NCBI GenBank assembly: GCA_050291725.1
Contig: JBNKKH010000026.1
Span: forward strand, 1 to 54,825
Source of the DNA: JAAGZL01 sp050291725
GTDB lineage: Bacteria; Pseudomonadota; Gammaproteobacteria; Chromatiales; Chromatiaceae
Direction: 5' to 3'
DNA length: 54,825 nt
A program made the translations under genes and the position numbers. A model generated the notes under the pieces. It was not told the origin of the DNA. It did no database searches and saw only the letters and a list, made by a program, of their open reading frames with translations. Shown here piece by piece: positions 15,262-22,831 of the stretch; position 1 is the stretch's first letter, and each line of letters begins with the position of its first letter.

Positions 15262-16245
15262 ATGCATATAAGATATAACATAATAAAGCAGCTGGCGGAT
15301 GGACGATTTCACTCTGGTGAAGAGCTAGCAGAATCATGTGGCATTACCCGGGCAGCCGTCTGGAAACGTATAAAGAAGATCAAAGAAATCCTGGGGATGG
15401 AGATCTTCTCTGTGCGCGGAAAGGGCTATCGTCTGACTCATCCTCTGGAGTTGCTGGATCAAGAGAAGATCCTGGCGGCCATGAGTATGGGAAGCCAGGT
15501 CAGCATTAGGAGAGTGGATGTTTATCAATCCATTGAATCGACTAATGCCATGCTTTTAGAGCAGGATGCAGATGAGATGGTCAGTGGCCATGTCTGTCTA
15601 GCGGAACAGCAAACTGCTGGTCGTGGGCGACGTGGGCGTTTTTGGGTTTCTCCCTATGGCAGTAACATCTACTTTTCCCTTTTATGGAAATTCTCCATGG
15701 GGCCAGCACAGTTGGGTGGCCTTAGCTTGGCCGCTGGGCTCTCTGTGGTGCGCAGCCTGGAGAGCGTCGGGGTTAGTGAGGTTGGCCTAAAATGGCCGAA
15801 TGATGTCTACTGGCGCGATCGTAAACTGGCAGGTTTGCTGCTGGAGGTAATCGGCGAGACAGATGGACCGAGCAGTGTTGTGCTCGGCATCGGGATAAAC
15901 ACCGGCATGTCAAAAAAACAGGGGGAGTTTATCGATCAACCCTGGGTAAGCCTGCATGAGATAACTGGTGGTAACAACATCTCTCGCAACCGCCTCACCG
16001 GATTGGTGCTAGATAATCTGGTAAAGACTGTATCTGAGTTCGAAAAGAGTGGGCTGCATCCACTACTGGATGAGTGGCACAACTATGATCTCTATTATGA
16101 CCAGCCGGTTACAGTGCAGCTAGGCAGAAAGAGCATTGATGGCGTGCATCGTGGGATCGACCAAGCTGGTGCCTTGCTGCTGGAGCATGGTGGGGAGATC
16201 AACCCATACTATGGGGGAGAGGTCAGCTTGAGGCTAGGCGAGTAG
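15262..16245 (+). CDS. birA: Bifunctional biotin ligase / biotin repressor
   Basis: A 327-aa BirA. Residues 1-60 form the winged helix-turn-helix (GEELAESCGITRAAVWKRI), so the protein can act as repressor as well as enzyme. The ligase domain has the biotinyl-AMP loop GRGRRG at 120-125, then FWVSPYGSNIYFSL and KWPNDVYWRDRKLAGLLLE with the biotin-site Lys. A C-terminal SH3-like domain ends the protein. It makes biotinyl-AMP and attaches biotin to the BCCP subunit of acetyl-CoA carboxylase. There is no ribosome binding site before the ATG, and a TACAAT hexamer lies only 10 bases upstream, which raises the possibility of a near-leaderless transcript. birA-coaX adjacency is common in gammaproteobacteria. 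Confidence 0.96.
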   Translation: MHIRYNIIKQLADGRFHSGEELAESCGITRAAVWKRIKKIKEILGMEIFSVRGKGYRLTHPLELLDQEKILAAMSMGSQVSIRRVDVYQSIESTNAMLLEQDADEMVSGHVCLAEQQTAGRGRRGRFWVSPYGSNIYFSLLWKFSMGPAQLGGLSLAAGLSVVRSLESVGVSEVGLKWPNDVYWRDRKLAGLLLEVIGETDGPSSVVLGIGINTGMSKKQGEFIDQPWVSLHEITGGNNISRNRLTGLVLDNLVKTVSEFEKSGLHPLLDEWHNYDLYYDQPVTVQLGRKSIDGVHRGIDQAGALLLEHGGEINPYYGGEVSLRLGE

Positions 16246-16339
16246 ATGGCCCGGTACCGTATCAGGTACAATCAGCAAATTACACCAACATATTTTTGCA
16301 ATGCTGTAAGGGGTAATACCCAGCAGTTAATCACTCTGT

Positions 16340-17116
16340 ATGAACTCTGAAGATCAAATTAAAGATAGTTGCACACTCCTGCTGGATATAGGCAACACTA
16401 ATTTAAAGTGGGCTTGGTTGCGGGATGGAGAGCTGAGCACGGTTACCACTGTATGTCATATAGGGAGTGATATAGCTGCACTGGCTGCTGCTGAGTGGTC
16501 TGACGGAGATGCTCCAAGCCAGATCTATGCATCATGTGTAGCTGATCAAACCCTAGAAGATAAACTGGCTGATTGGAGCAAACAAAATTGGGGTGTCGAA
16601 CCACTATTTGTTAGAGCAACTGCCCAGGCATGTGGAGTTATCAACTCATACAGTGAGCCGGAACGGCTTGGGGTTGATCGCTGGCTCAGCATGATTGCGC
16701 TGCATACAAATTCGCCAGGTCCCGTGTGCATAGTAGATTGCGGGACTGCAGTTACAGTTGATGTCATTGGCCTAGAGGGGCAACATCTGGGCGGACTGAT
16801 TTTGCCTGGGTTTGGCATGATGTTGCAGAGCCTGACAGAGAACACTTCGTTAACCTTTGAAAGTGCAGTCAAATCTGATGGTCTGTTGGCCACAGATACC
16901 GAAACGGCTGTGGCTGCCGGAGGCGTAATTGCCGTTGCTGCTCTGGTAGAGCAGATACAGCGAGAAGTTGCCGCAGAATACAGCGTTGCGGTGGATCTGG
17001 TGCTTACAGGTGGAGATGCAGCAATACTGCATAAAGCCCTTAGGGTAACGTCCAAAATTGATGCTGACCTAGTATTACATGGGCTAGTACAAATAATTAA
17101 AGATGGGGTCGACTAG
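16340..17116 (+). CDS. coaX: Type III pantothenate kinase
   Basis: 258 aa, first step of coenzyme A synthesis (ATP-dependent phosphorylation of pantothenate). Family motifs are all present: the P-loop-like LLDIGNTNLKWA at the start, PERLGVDRWLSM in the pantothenate site, VDCGTAVTVDVI with the catalytic Asp, and GGLILPGFGMM. Type III enzymes are not feedback-inhibited by CoA in known cases. It follows birA by 94 bases and precedes the SPOR gene by 12, so these three probably form one operon. Confidence 0.95.
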   Translation: MNSEDQIKDSCTLLLDIGNTNLKWAWLRDGELSTVTTVCHIGSDIAALAAAEWSDGDAPSQIYASCVADQTLEDKLADWSKQNWGVEPLFVRATAQACGVINSYSEPERLGVDRWLSMIALHTNSPGPVCIVDCGTAVTVDVIGLEGQHLGGLILPGFGMMLQSLTENTSLTFESAVKSDGLLATDTETAVAAGGVIAVAALVEQIQREVAAEYSVAVDLVLTGGDAAILHKALRVTSKIDADLVLHGLVQIIKDGVD

Positions 17117-17128
17117 GGAAATATATCT

Positions 17129-17905
17129 ATGAAATGGCTGTTTCTTCTACTGTTGATCGTCAATGCCGCTATCTTTGCCTGGGGATATCAGCAAGAGCAG
17201 ATGCCACAACCTGCTGTAGAGGCGGGAGGCGATTTAGGCAATATGCGTCTCATTAGTGAGTTGATTGAGGAAAAAACTGCAGCTAGTGCGGCTGAGCCAG
17301 AGCATGATGAAAAAGCCGAACCTCTGCCTAAAAAAGAAATCGAAGCAAAGGTTGCTTCTACCAATACAGATTTGGAAGCAACTGCTTCAGGCTCCGAGCC
17401 AGAGCAGAGCGATCAGCCCCAGACGCAACCAGAGATAGTCAGCAAATGCGGCATAATTGGCCCACTGAAGGACCATCAACTAGCCAAAGATATAAAGGAA
17501 GATCTGAGCAAGGCCGATCTTAAGGCAAAGCTAAAACGCAAAATAGATAAAGAACAGGTCGGTTACTGGGTGGTGATCCCCCCAGTGAAAGATGGGAGTC
17601 AGGCCAAGGCTAAAATTGAGGAACTGACCCAGGTAGGGATAAAAGATATCATGCATTTCCGTGGAGGCGGTATGAAAAACGCCATCTCACTTGGAATGTT
17701 TGCCCAAAAGGAGAATGCCGAGAACTTCAGTAAAGAGGTTTTGATAAAAGGATTTGAAACCGAGATTAGACCAAGATACGTCAATAAAACCAGCTACTTG
17801 GTTAAATTTACCATCTCAAAGCCAAAAAATGTGGCAGAAAGTATGTGGAGTGATATACAGGAGAAATACTCCAAGCTGCCACTTAAAAAACAATCTTGCA
17901 AATAG
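17129..17905 (+). CDS. SPOR-domain membrane-anchored protein
   Basis: 258 aa: one N-terminal membrane helix (MKWLFLLLLIVNAAIFAWGY), a low-complexity Ala/Glu/Pro-rich linker (residues ~45-105), and a C-terminal SPOR-like domain (YWVVIPPVKDGSQAKAKIEEL, SLGMFAQKENAENF). SPOR domains bind denuded glycan strands of septal peptidoglycan. A SPOR gene behind coaX is a frequent arrangement in gammaproteobacteria. A single Cys is present in the periplasmic part (SKCGIIGPL) and one at the C-terminus (QSCK), which could form a disulfide. Confidence 0.85.
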   Translation: MKWLFLLLLIVNAAIFAWGYQQEQMPQPAVEAGGDLGNMRLISELIEEKTAASAAEPEHDEKAEPLPKKEIEAKVASTNTDLEATASGSEPEQSDQPQTQPEIVSKCGIIGPLKDHQLAKDIKEDLSKADLKAKLKRKIDKEQVGYWVVIPPVKDGSQAKAKIEELTQVGIKDIMHFRGGGMKNAISLGMFAQKENAENFSKEVLIKGFETEIRPRYVNKTSYLVKFTISKPKNVAESMWSDIQEKYSKLPLKKQSCK

Positions 17906-17950
17906 ATTGCCACATAGTAGTTAATTCCCTAAAATAGCGCCCTGCTAAAT

Positions 17951-18026
17951 GCTGGCGTAGCTCAGTTGGTAGAGCAGCTGATTTGTAATCAGCAGGTCAC
18001 AGGTTCGACTCCTGCCGCCAGCTCCA
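17951..18026 (+). tRNA. tRNA-Thr (anticodon TGT)
   Basis: 76-base cloverleaf: acceptor GCTGGCG/CGCCAGC, D-arm GCTCAGTTGGTAGAGC, anticodon stem CTGAT/ATCAG with loop TTTGTAA (anticodon TGT), T-arm GGTTCGACTCC, and an encoded CCA end. Confidence 0.97.
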
Positions 18027-18253
18027 TTCTGCATCATATTTCAACAGTTGTTGGGTTTCTTGTTTTGCCTCTCTCAGTCGTACCAAGAGTTATTTTATAC
18101 ATGCGCTGGGGATGGCTTACTCAATGTTCTGGGATATTAAGCCTATGAATATACAGATATTACTCTTGATGCTGTTGCGTACTATATGAAGAGATATATT
18201 TCTTCGTTTGGATAAATTAGCTACCAGTACACCCCCCTATCTCTCCATAAAAT

Positions 18254-18291
18254 TGTGAGTTATGTCACGTTATTTGGCATCTTAATATAAT
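18254..18291 (+). promoter_or_regulatory. Candidate promoter with CRP/Vfr-type operator
   Basis: TGTGAGTTATGTCACG at 18254-18269 matches the CRP consensus (TGTGA-N6-TCACA) at nine of ten positions. A perfect -10 hexamer TATAAT is at 18286-18291 and no good -35 hexamer is present, as expected where an activator substitutes for it. The implied transcript start near 18298 lies about 35-40 bases before the riboswitch. The spacing is close to, but not exactly, that of class II CRP promoters. Confidence 0.45.
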
Positions 18292-18334
18292 GTTTATTGT
18301 GGTTTTCTACTGTTTTATATATTGTCCACATGTA

Positions 18335-18425
18335 CATAACACAAAGCCAAACTTGTCGTAAGGCAGGGTCGGAAAGCCACGGGTCTCCAAACTGTTTAAT
18401 AGGGAAGATAGCCGGGTTGCGCTAC
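18335..18425 (+). promoter_or_regulatory. Cyclic di-GMP-I (GEMM) riboswitch
   Basis: The leader of the PEP-CTERM-like gene carries the GEMM-I signature: a first stem beginning AAGCCAAAC and closing GTAAGGC, the joining AGGGTCGGAAAGCC core, then the second arm ACGGGTCT...AGGGAAGATAGCCGGGTT. The conserved AAAGCC and GATAGCCGGGTT segments carry the tetraloop and receptor. It ends about 50 bases before the start codon with no obvious terminator in between, so translational control is likely. This pairs with the diguanylate cyclase gene at 45325, but a link is only inferred. Confidence 0.82.
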
Positions 18426-18475
18426 ACGTTTAGGTAACTTGACTGTACGTAACGTACATATTGGAGAATAAAGAA

Positions 18476-19186
18476 ATGAAAAAGAGTTTTTCGGCATGTT
18501 TGGTGGTAGGTGCATTGGCCTTTGGGGCCGTAGAAAATGCAACTGCAGCCCTTGTAGATTTGGCTGAAGGCAGCTTTACCCCTGACGCGTCTGTAGTCAC
18601 TTTCAGTGAATATGCATCCGGCACTGAAAATCCAACCTATACTCTGGCTGGAATAGATGTCAGTTTCGGGGGCTATTTTGCTGGTGGTTTGGGTACCCCT
18701 ACTCTGGGGGTAGATCTCAGTCTAGATCCAAACGCTCCCGTCACCTTTATAACTGATGATGGCGCAAATCCTACCTCGCCTGTTCTATCAGGAACTCCAG
18801 TATACAATGGTCCCGTAGCTGTTCTATTCAGCGAGGATGTTGCTGCCGTAGGGCTGGACGGTGGTTATTTTGATGCCATCGGCGGTACCACAATTGCCGC
18901 TTTTGATAGGCAGGGCGGATTGCTCGGAACAATTACCAACTCAGAGTTAGGCATAGAGTTTTTTGGTCTGGGTGATGACTCGGGCGATGCGGTTATCGCT
19001 GGTATTCAGTTCTATATCACCGGCGATGAGCCTGCAGGCTATGCAATTGATAACCTAACCTTTGCGACGGATTTAAATGGCTATAATCCTAATCCTGTTC
19101 CGGTACCAGCTGCTGTATGGCTGTTCGGTTCTGGCTTGCTCGGATTGGCAGGTGCGTCTCGGCGTAAGAAGTCTGCAGCGGCTTGA
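18476..19186 (+). CDS. PEP-CTERM-like sorted exoprotein
   Basis: A 236-aa secreted protein: signal peptide (MKKSFSACLVVGALAFGAVENATA), a beta-rich body with many Gly, Asp and Thr (FSEYASGTENPTYTLAG, GYAIDNLTFATDLNG), and a C-terminal sorting tail VPVPAAVWLFGSGLLGLAG followed by SRRKKS. This tail is the PEP-CTERM variant seen in many aquatic gammaproteobacteria and is recognised by the exosortase/archaeosortase machinery, usually in biofilm-matrix export; no exosortase is in the window. Start 18476 is chosen over TTG 18461 because GGAG at 18463-18466 is 9 bases before it. It is preceded by a c-di-GMP riboswitch and followed by a terminator. Confidence 0.88.
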   Translation: MKKSFSACLVVGALAFGAVENATAALVDLAEGSFTPDASVVTFSEYASGTENPTYTLAGIDVSFGGYFAGGLGTPTLGVDLSLDPNAPVTFITDDGANPTSPVLSGTPVYNGPVAVLFSEDVAAVGLDGGYFDAIGGTTIAAFDRQGGLLGTITNSELGIEFFGLGDDSGDAVIAGIQFYITGDEPAGYAIDNLTFATDLNGYNPNPVPVPAAVWLFGSGLLGLAGASRRKKSAAA

Positions 19187-19253
19187 ATGGCTTCTCTATA
19201 GACTAAAGGGCGGTTCTTTGCTCCGTTGGGGCAGAGCCGAGGCCCAAAAAAGG

Positions 19254-19281
19254 AAGGCCCCCATATGCGGGGCCTTTTTTT
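19254..19281 (+). terminator. Terminator of the PEP-CTERM-like gene
   Basis: Stem AGGCCCC/GGGGCCT with a short ATATG-type loop and seven T. Confidence 0.9.
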
Positions 19282-19299
19282 GCGCGTTGGTTTTTCAGT

Positions 19300-19383
19300 A
19301 CCTAGTCAATATCATCGACGCAGTAGACTTCAGTTGTTGGGGCACCAGCTTTGTCAGGAACCGAATCGCCAATAACCTGAATA
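19300..19383 (-). pseudogene. Decayed duplicate of the L,D-transpeptidase 3' end
   Basis: About 80 bases matching the region around 19500-19590, that is the last ~25 codons of the minus-strand L,D-transpeptidase gene, with substitutions and a small deletion (the ACCGCCGCGG stretch before GTAGACTTCA is replaced). It has no 5' part of the gene and is a by-product of the tandem duplication. Confidence 0.7.
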
Positions 19384-19445
19384 GTTTCTCTGTAGACTAA
19401 ACTACTGTTATTTGCACCGCTATGACAGAGTCGAGGCTTAATAAA

Positions 19446-19475
19446 AGAAGGCCCCATATGTGAGGCCTATTTTTA
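19446..19475. terminator. Second hairpin of the duplication
   Basis: Stem AGGCC/GGCCT around CCATATGTGA followed by ATTTTTATT. It is the second copy of the hairpin at 19254 and now lies between the convergent genes, where it could terminate either strand. Confidence 0.65.
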
Positions 19476-19497
19476 TTACGTGTTGGTTTTTTAGTGC

Positions 19498-21420
19498 TTA
19501 ATCAAAGTACAGCCTACCGCCGCGGCGGTAGACTTCAATTGTTGGGGCGCTAGCTCTGTCAGGAACCGATTCACCACCAATAACCTCTGGGTTAGCGGTT
19601 AGGAATTTTGCAGATTGGCGGCTGGCAGATTTTACTCCACTCTTGAGCGCAATTCTGGTGCTACGCGGTAGATCTGGTAGATGTAGTTTGAACGGCTTGT
19701 CTAACTCAGCAATCAGTTTGGGATCACGTTTATATATATCTTCCCGGAAGATTACTTTATCTCCGCTTACCGTCACTGTTTTGTACTGAATGAGGATGGG
19801 CAGAGGCTTGTCCAGTTGGATCGAAGTGGTTCTGTTGGAGGCAGAGAGGTTGTCGATGCGCTCCCTATCCCATCCTTCTTTGCTCTGAAGTAGTAGTTCT
19901 GCAAAATCAAATGGGTTTTTTAGCCGGATGCAGCCGTGGCTAGTGGTGCGTTTCTCTTGGGCAAATTTGTACCTTTGATTGGTATCATGCAGGAACACGG
20001 AGTGTTTGTTGGGGAACATGAATTTAACTTTCCCCAGAGCGTTCCCCCGGCCTGGCGGCTGACGTACCGTATAGTTCATTTCTGAGACTTCATCCCAGTC
20101 TATACTGCGAGCGTCAACCTTCCTTCCACGGTCATCTAGCAGATCGTAGCCCTTCTTGGCCAGATATGAGGAGTCTATCTTCAGGCTGGGCAGTATGTTC
20201 AGTTTTTTGATACTGGGTGGAATCGACCAAGTTGGGTTGAAATCGATACGCTCAATTATATCTCTGAATATAGGAGTTGTGGTGTAGCTTTTTCCTACCT
20301 GAACTAAGGATTCCCAGAATACTTGGTGTTGCTTCATCCAGTAGACCTTAAAATCAGCTACATCCACTAATAGGTACTCATCTACATCCTTAGGAAAGTA
20401 CCAGCGCTCGCGATCCAGATCAGCTCGAATCTGAGCAATTCGATGCTCGATTGGAAAATTCATAACTCTCAGGGTGGCAGGTCCAACAACGCCGTCTGCT
20501 TTTAGGTGGTTGCGCTTTTGAAATGCCATGACCCCAGATTGTAGCGTTTCATCATAAATGTTCTGTCCTGGGGAATAGGCTAGATCTCCCTCAGCGGCCA
20601 GACGTAGTCGCAGTAGCTCAATGCGAGGATCTTCCGAGCGCTTCTCGACTTTAACCAGTTTTATTACCTTGCCTTCAGGAATGGTTGGCCATCCTCCGTT
20701 GCTCTGTAGTTGCAGGTAGTGGGCTAGGGCTGACTTTAGCAGTTGGTAACGCTGATTCTTGGGCCTGGCCCAATCAAAGGCGGTATCAACACGCCCCTGC
20801 TGTATCCAGGATAGGTATTGGGCCACCATACTTTCATCTTGGCGCTTACGGGTGTAGTTGTGGTCTGCGTCCAGTAGTTCTGGATCAACCTTTCCATAGT
20901 TTAGGTTGTATAGGGCTCGCAGATAGGCCTCGGTTAACAGAACATCAAGCGTTACCTCTTCTTCGCGAGATTGTGGTTTTAGTGCTGGGTCTTTGAGGAA
21001 TTTGCTGATCTGTGCAAATTGGTAATCAGATGGATTTAGACCATCATGTTGCAGAACTGATATGGCATCTGCCAGCGACAGGATGGAGATTGAGGACCAT
21101 AGCGGTTTAAACCCATTCTCCTTGTACATCTTGAGAATGATGTTTTTACGGTAAATGTTGGTTCCATCTGCCAATCTACCTGTGGAACGCTTGTCATTAG
21201 GGAGAATTTTCGCCAGAACATCCGCAAAAGATGGGGTGGCTGTTGTGGCACTCTCTGTCTTTGCCCCATCCGTTCCACCTGTCTCCTTAGCTTTTACCGT
21301 CCACTCTTCTGGATTGGTTTCACTGTTTGTTGGAGGGTTGGCAGAAGCTGCGAAAGAGGTAAAAAGCAGTAAAAACAGTATGTTAATGCTAAATCTGTAA
21401 ATCTTCATTGATAAAATCAT
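19498..21420 (-). CDS. L,D-transpeptidase, YcbB/LdtD family
   Basis: A 640-aa periplasmic murein L,D-transpeptidase that makes 3-3 cross-links using a Cys nucleophile. Signal peptide (KIYRFSINILFLLLFTSFAASA), an N-terminal scaffold domain typical of the YcbB group (MYKENGFKPLW, LNPSDYQF), a peptidoglycan-binding domain (FQKRNHLKADGVVGPAT), and a YkuD catalytic domain with MFPNKHSVFLHDT and the active-site TTSHGCIRLKNP. A downstream in-frame Met (21408) is an equally good start and gives a more normal signal peptide. It is divergent from the amidase gene, sharing a ~200-base promoter region. Its 3' end has been copied in the adjacent tandem duplication. Confidence 0.94.
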   Translation of the reverse strand: MILSMKIYRFSINILFLLLFTSFAASANPPTNSETNPEEWTVKAKETGGTDGAKTESATTATPSFADVLAKILPNDKRSTGRLADGTNIYRKNIILKMYKENGFKPLWSSISILSLADAISVLQHDGLNPSDYQFAQISKFLKDPALKPQSREEEVTLDVLLTEAYLRALYNLNYGKVDPELLDADHNYTRKRQDESMVAQYLSWIQQGRVDTAFDWARPKNQRYQLLKSALAHYLQLQSNGGWPTIPEGKVIKLVKVEKRSEDPRIELLRLRLAAEGDLAYSPGQNIYDETLQSGVMAFQKRNHLKADGVVGPATLRVMNFPIEHRIAQIRADLDRERWYFPKDVDEYLLVDVADFKVYWMKQHQVFWESLVQVGKSYTTTPIFRDIIERIDFNPTWSIPPSIKKLNILPSLKIDSSYLAKKGYDLLDDRGRKVDARSIDWDEVSEMNYTVRQPPGRGNALGKVKFMFPNKHSVFLHDTNQRYKFAQEKRTTSHGCIRLKNPFDFAELLLQSKEGWDRERIDNLSASNRTTSIQLDKPLPILIQYKTVTVSGDKVIFREDIYKRDPKLIAELDKPFKLHLPDLPRSTRIALKSGVKSASRQSAKFLTANPEVIGGESVPDRASAPTIEVYRRGGRLYFD

Positions 21421-21617
21421 AGCCTAAATGCGTTAATTCCTGGATAGATTACCACTTTGAAATACAACTAGTCGACTCGCTGTGGTTAACTATTTCATGC
21501 TGGGTGGGATTATACAGGATAATTGCTGATCGCTTATGTTTTAGAACGAATTTATGCCATTTTAGTCGTATAGATTAGGGTCTAGAATAAAACCAGTTAA
21601 TGTAAGGAGATTTCGGG

Positions 21618-22172
21618 TTGAGAGGCCAAATATTCACACTGTTGTTTAGCTGTCTCGCATTGGTCATGCCTACAGCCTCATATGCCAAGACCTCAGGCAA
21701 AGCCAGGACAGAGGTGAACAGGATCATCATCCACTCTATTGGTGGCCCTTACTGTAAGAATGGCTCTGTGGTCTACTCGCCAGCAGATGGAGATGCCAAG
21801 CGCTGGATAGGTTTTTTTAATCGACACAAGGTGTTAGGGATTCACTACGTAATTGATAAGGACGGTAATGTCGAAGCCGGCGTACCTGAAAATCAAATAG
21901 CAAACCATGCTAAAGGGAACAATAGAGATACTATCGGCATTGAGCTGATAAATCGCGGAGATGGGATTGATGAGTTCACTGAAGAACAGTTAGGCATGCT
22001 AGTAGCTGCTCTGCGATCAATAACTAAGAGATGGGGTATCAAGAAAAGCAACATCCTGGGCCACACAGCGGTAGATAAGCGTTATTTTGAGTGTGGTGGA
22101 AAAAAGTTTAAGACAAAACCAGACCCAGGTCCCGCCTTCCCCTGGGATAGGGTACTAGAAGCAATCCCTTGA
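21618..22172 (+). CDS. Secreted N-acetylmuramoyl-L-alanine amidase
   Basis: 184 aa, amidase_2 / T7-lysozyme-like fold, cleaving the bond between MurNAc and L-Ala. TTG start with AAGGAGA seven bases upstream; signal peptide ending at SYAK. Zinc-site residues can be seen in IIIHSIGG (His), LGHTAVDKRYF (His) and KPDPGPAFPW (Asp), and the active-site region HYVIDKDGNVEAGV and NHAKGNNRDTIGIELIN are conserved. Secreted location suggests periplasmic murein turnover, acting in the same compartment as the divergent L,D-transpeptidase. Confidence 0.92.
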   Translation: MRGQIFTLLFSCLALVMPTASYAKTSGKARTEVNRIIIHSIGGPYCKNGSVVYSPADGDAKRWIGFFNRHKVLGIHYVIDKDGNVEAGVPENQIANHAKGNNRDTIGIELINRGDGIDEFTEEQLGMLVAALRSITKRWGIKKSNILGHTAVDKRYFECGGKKFKTKPDPGPAFPWDRVLEAIP

Positions 22173-22425
22173 TCAGAGCAAAACTGCTGGGCAATCTGCC
22201 TGTTTGCACTAGATTCTAGCTAGATCACTGCAACTTCCAATAAGAAATAAATTCATAATTTATTCTAAAGATTAGCCTCTCCAGGCCGCTACAACCTACA
22301 TAAAGTAGTACCAAGTTAAGGTATATAAACCAGTATATGTGGTCGCTGGTGATGGGGATATGCATATCTATACCTGCTCAAAAAATCGAGAAAACAGTTC
22401 ACGCGCCAGATTTGAGGAGTAAATA

Positions 22426-22788
22426 ATGGCAAGTATTCTTACAGTTGATGATTCAACATCTATGCGTCAGATGGTTTCGTTCACCCTAAAAGGAGCTGGG
22501 TATGAGGTGGTGGAATCTGTAGATGGAGTGGAGGCGCTGGATATTGCCAAGACGAGATCATTTGATCTTGTGGTGACAGATGTGAATATGCCAAATATGG
22601 ATGGCATAACCCTGATAAAGGAGTTACGCAACCTGCCTGACTATAAATTCACGCCACTACTGATGCTTACCACTGAATCCGCAGCAGAGAAAAAACAGGA
22701 GGGGAAGGCAGCCGGGGCAACCGGTTGGATTGTTAAGCCATTCGATCCTGAACAACTTCTTAGCACTATAAAGAAAGTACTCGGCTAG
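22426..22788 (+). CDS. cheY: CheY-like response regulator
   Basis: A 120-aa single receiver domain. Acidic pocket D8-D9, phospho-acceptor D52 in VTDVNMPNMDG, conserved Thr in LTTES (82-83) and K104 in IVKPF. There is no output domain. GAGGAG precedes the ATG at a good distance. It is the first gene of the chemosensory operon and is the presumed phosphorylation target of the CheA that follows. In operons of this type (F7-like) the CheY need not bind the flagellar motor, so the output is not certain. Confidence 0.95.
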   Translation: MASILTVDDSTSMRQMVSFTLKGAGYEVVESVDGVEALDIAKTRSFDLVVTDVNMPNMDGITLIKELRNLPDYKFTPLLMLTTESAAEKKQEGKAAGATGWIVKPFDPEQLLSTIKKVLG

Positions 22789-22831
22789 GCGTCAGTTCAG
22801 TGCTGAAAAGTGCTGCTAAAAGAGGGAAAAG

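Larger units (their letters stand above)
19190..19590. repeat. Tandem duplication of ~193 bp
   Basis: Copy 1 (about 19190-19383) and copy 2 (about 19384-19590) share, in order: CTATAGACTAAA / CTGTAGACTAAA, a GGC.CCATATG.G.GGCC terminator hairpin, GTTGGTTTTT, GTAGACTTCA.TTGTTGGGGC, and TGTCAGGAACCGA.TC. Copy 2 contains the true 3' end of the minus-strand L,D-transpeptidase gene; copy 1 therefore carries a decayed duplicate of it. Confidence 0.8.

Noticed and set aside
17966..18148. Plus-strand ORF starting inside tRNA-Thr
   Set aside because: Starts within the tRNA and has no ribosome binding site or coding character.
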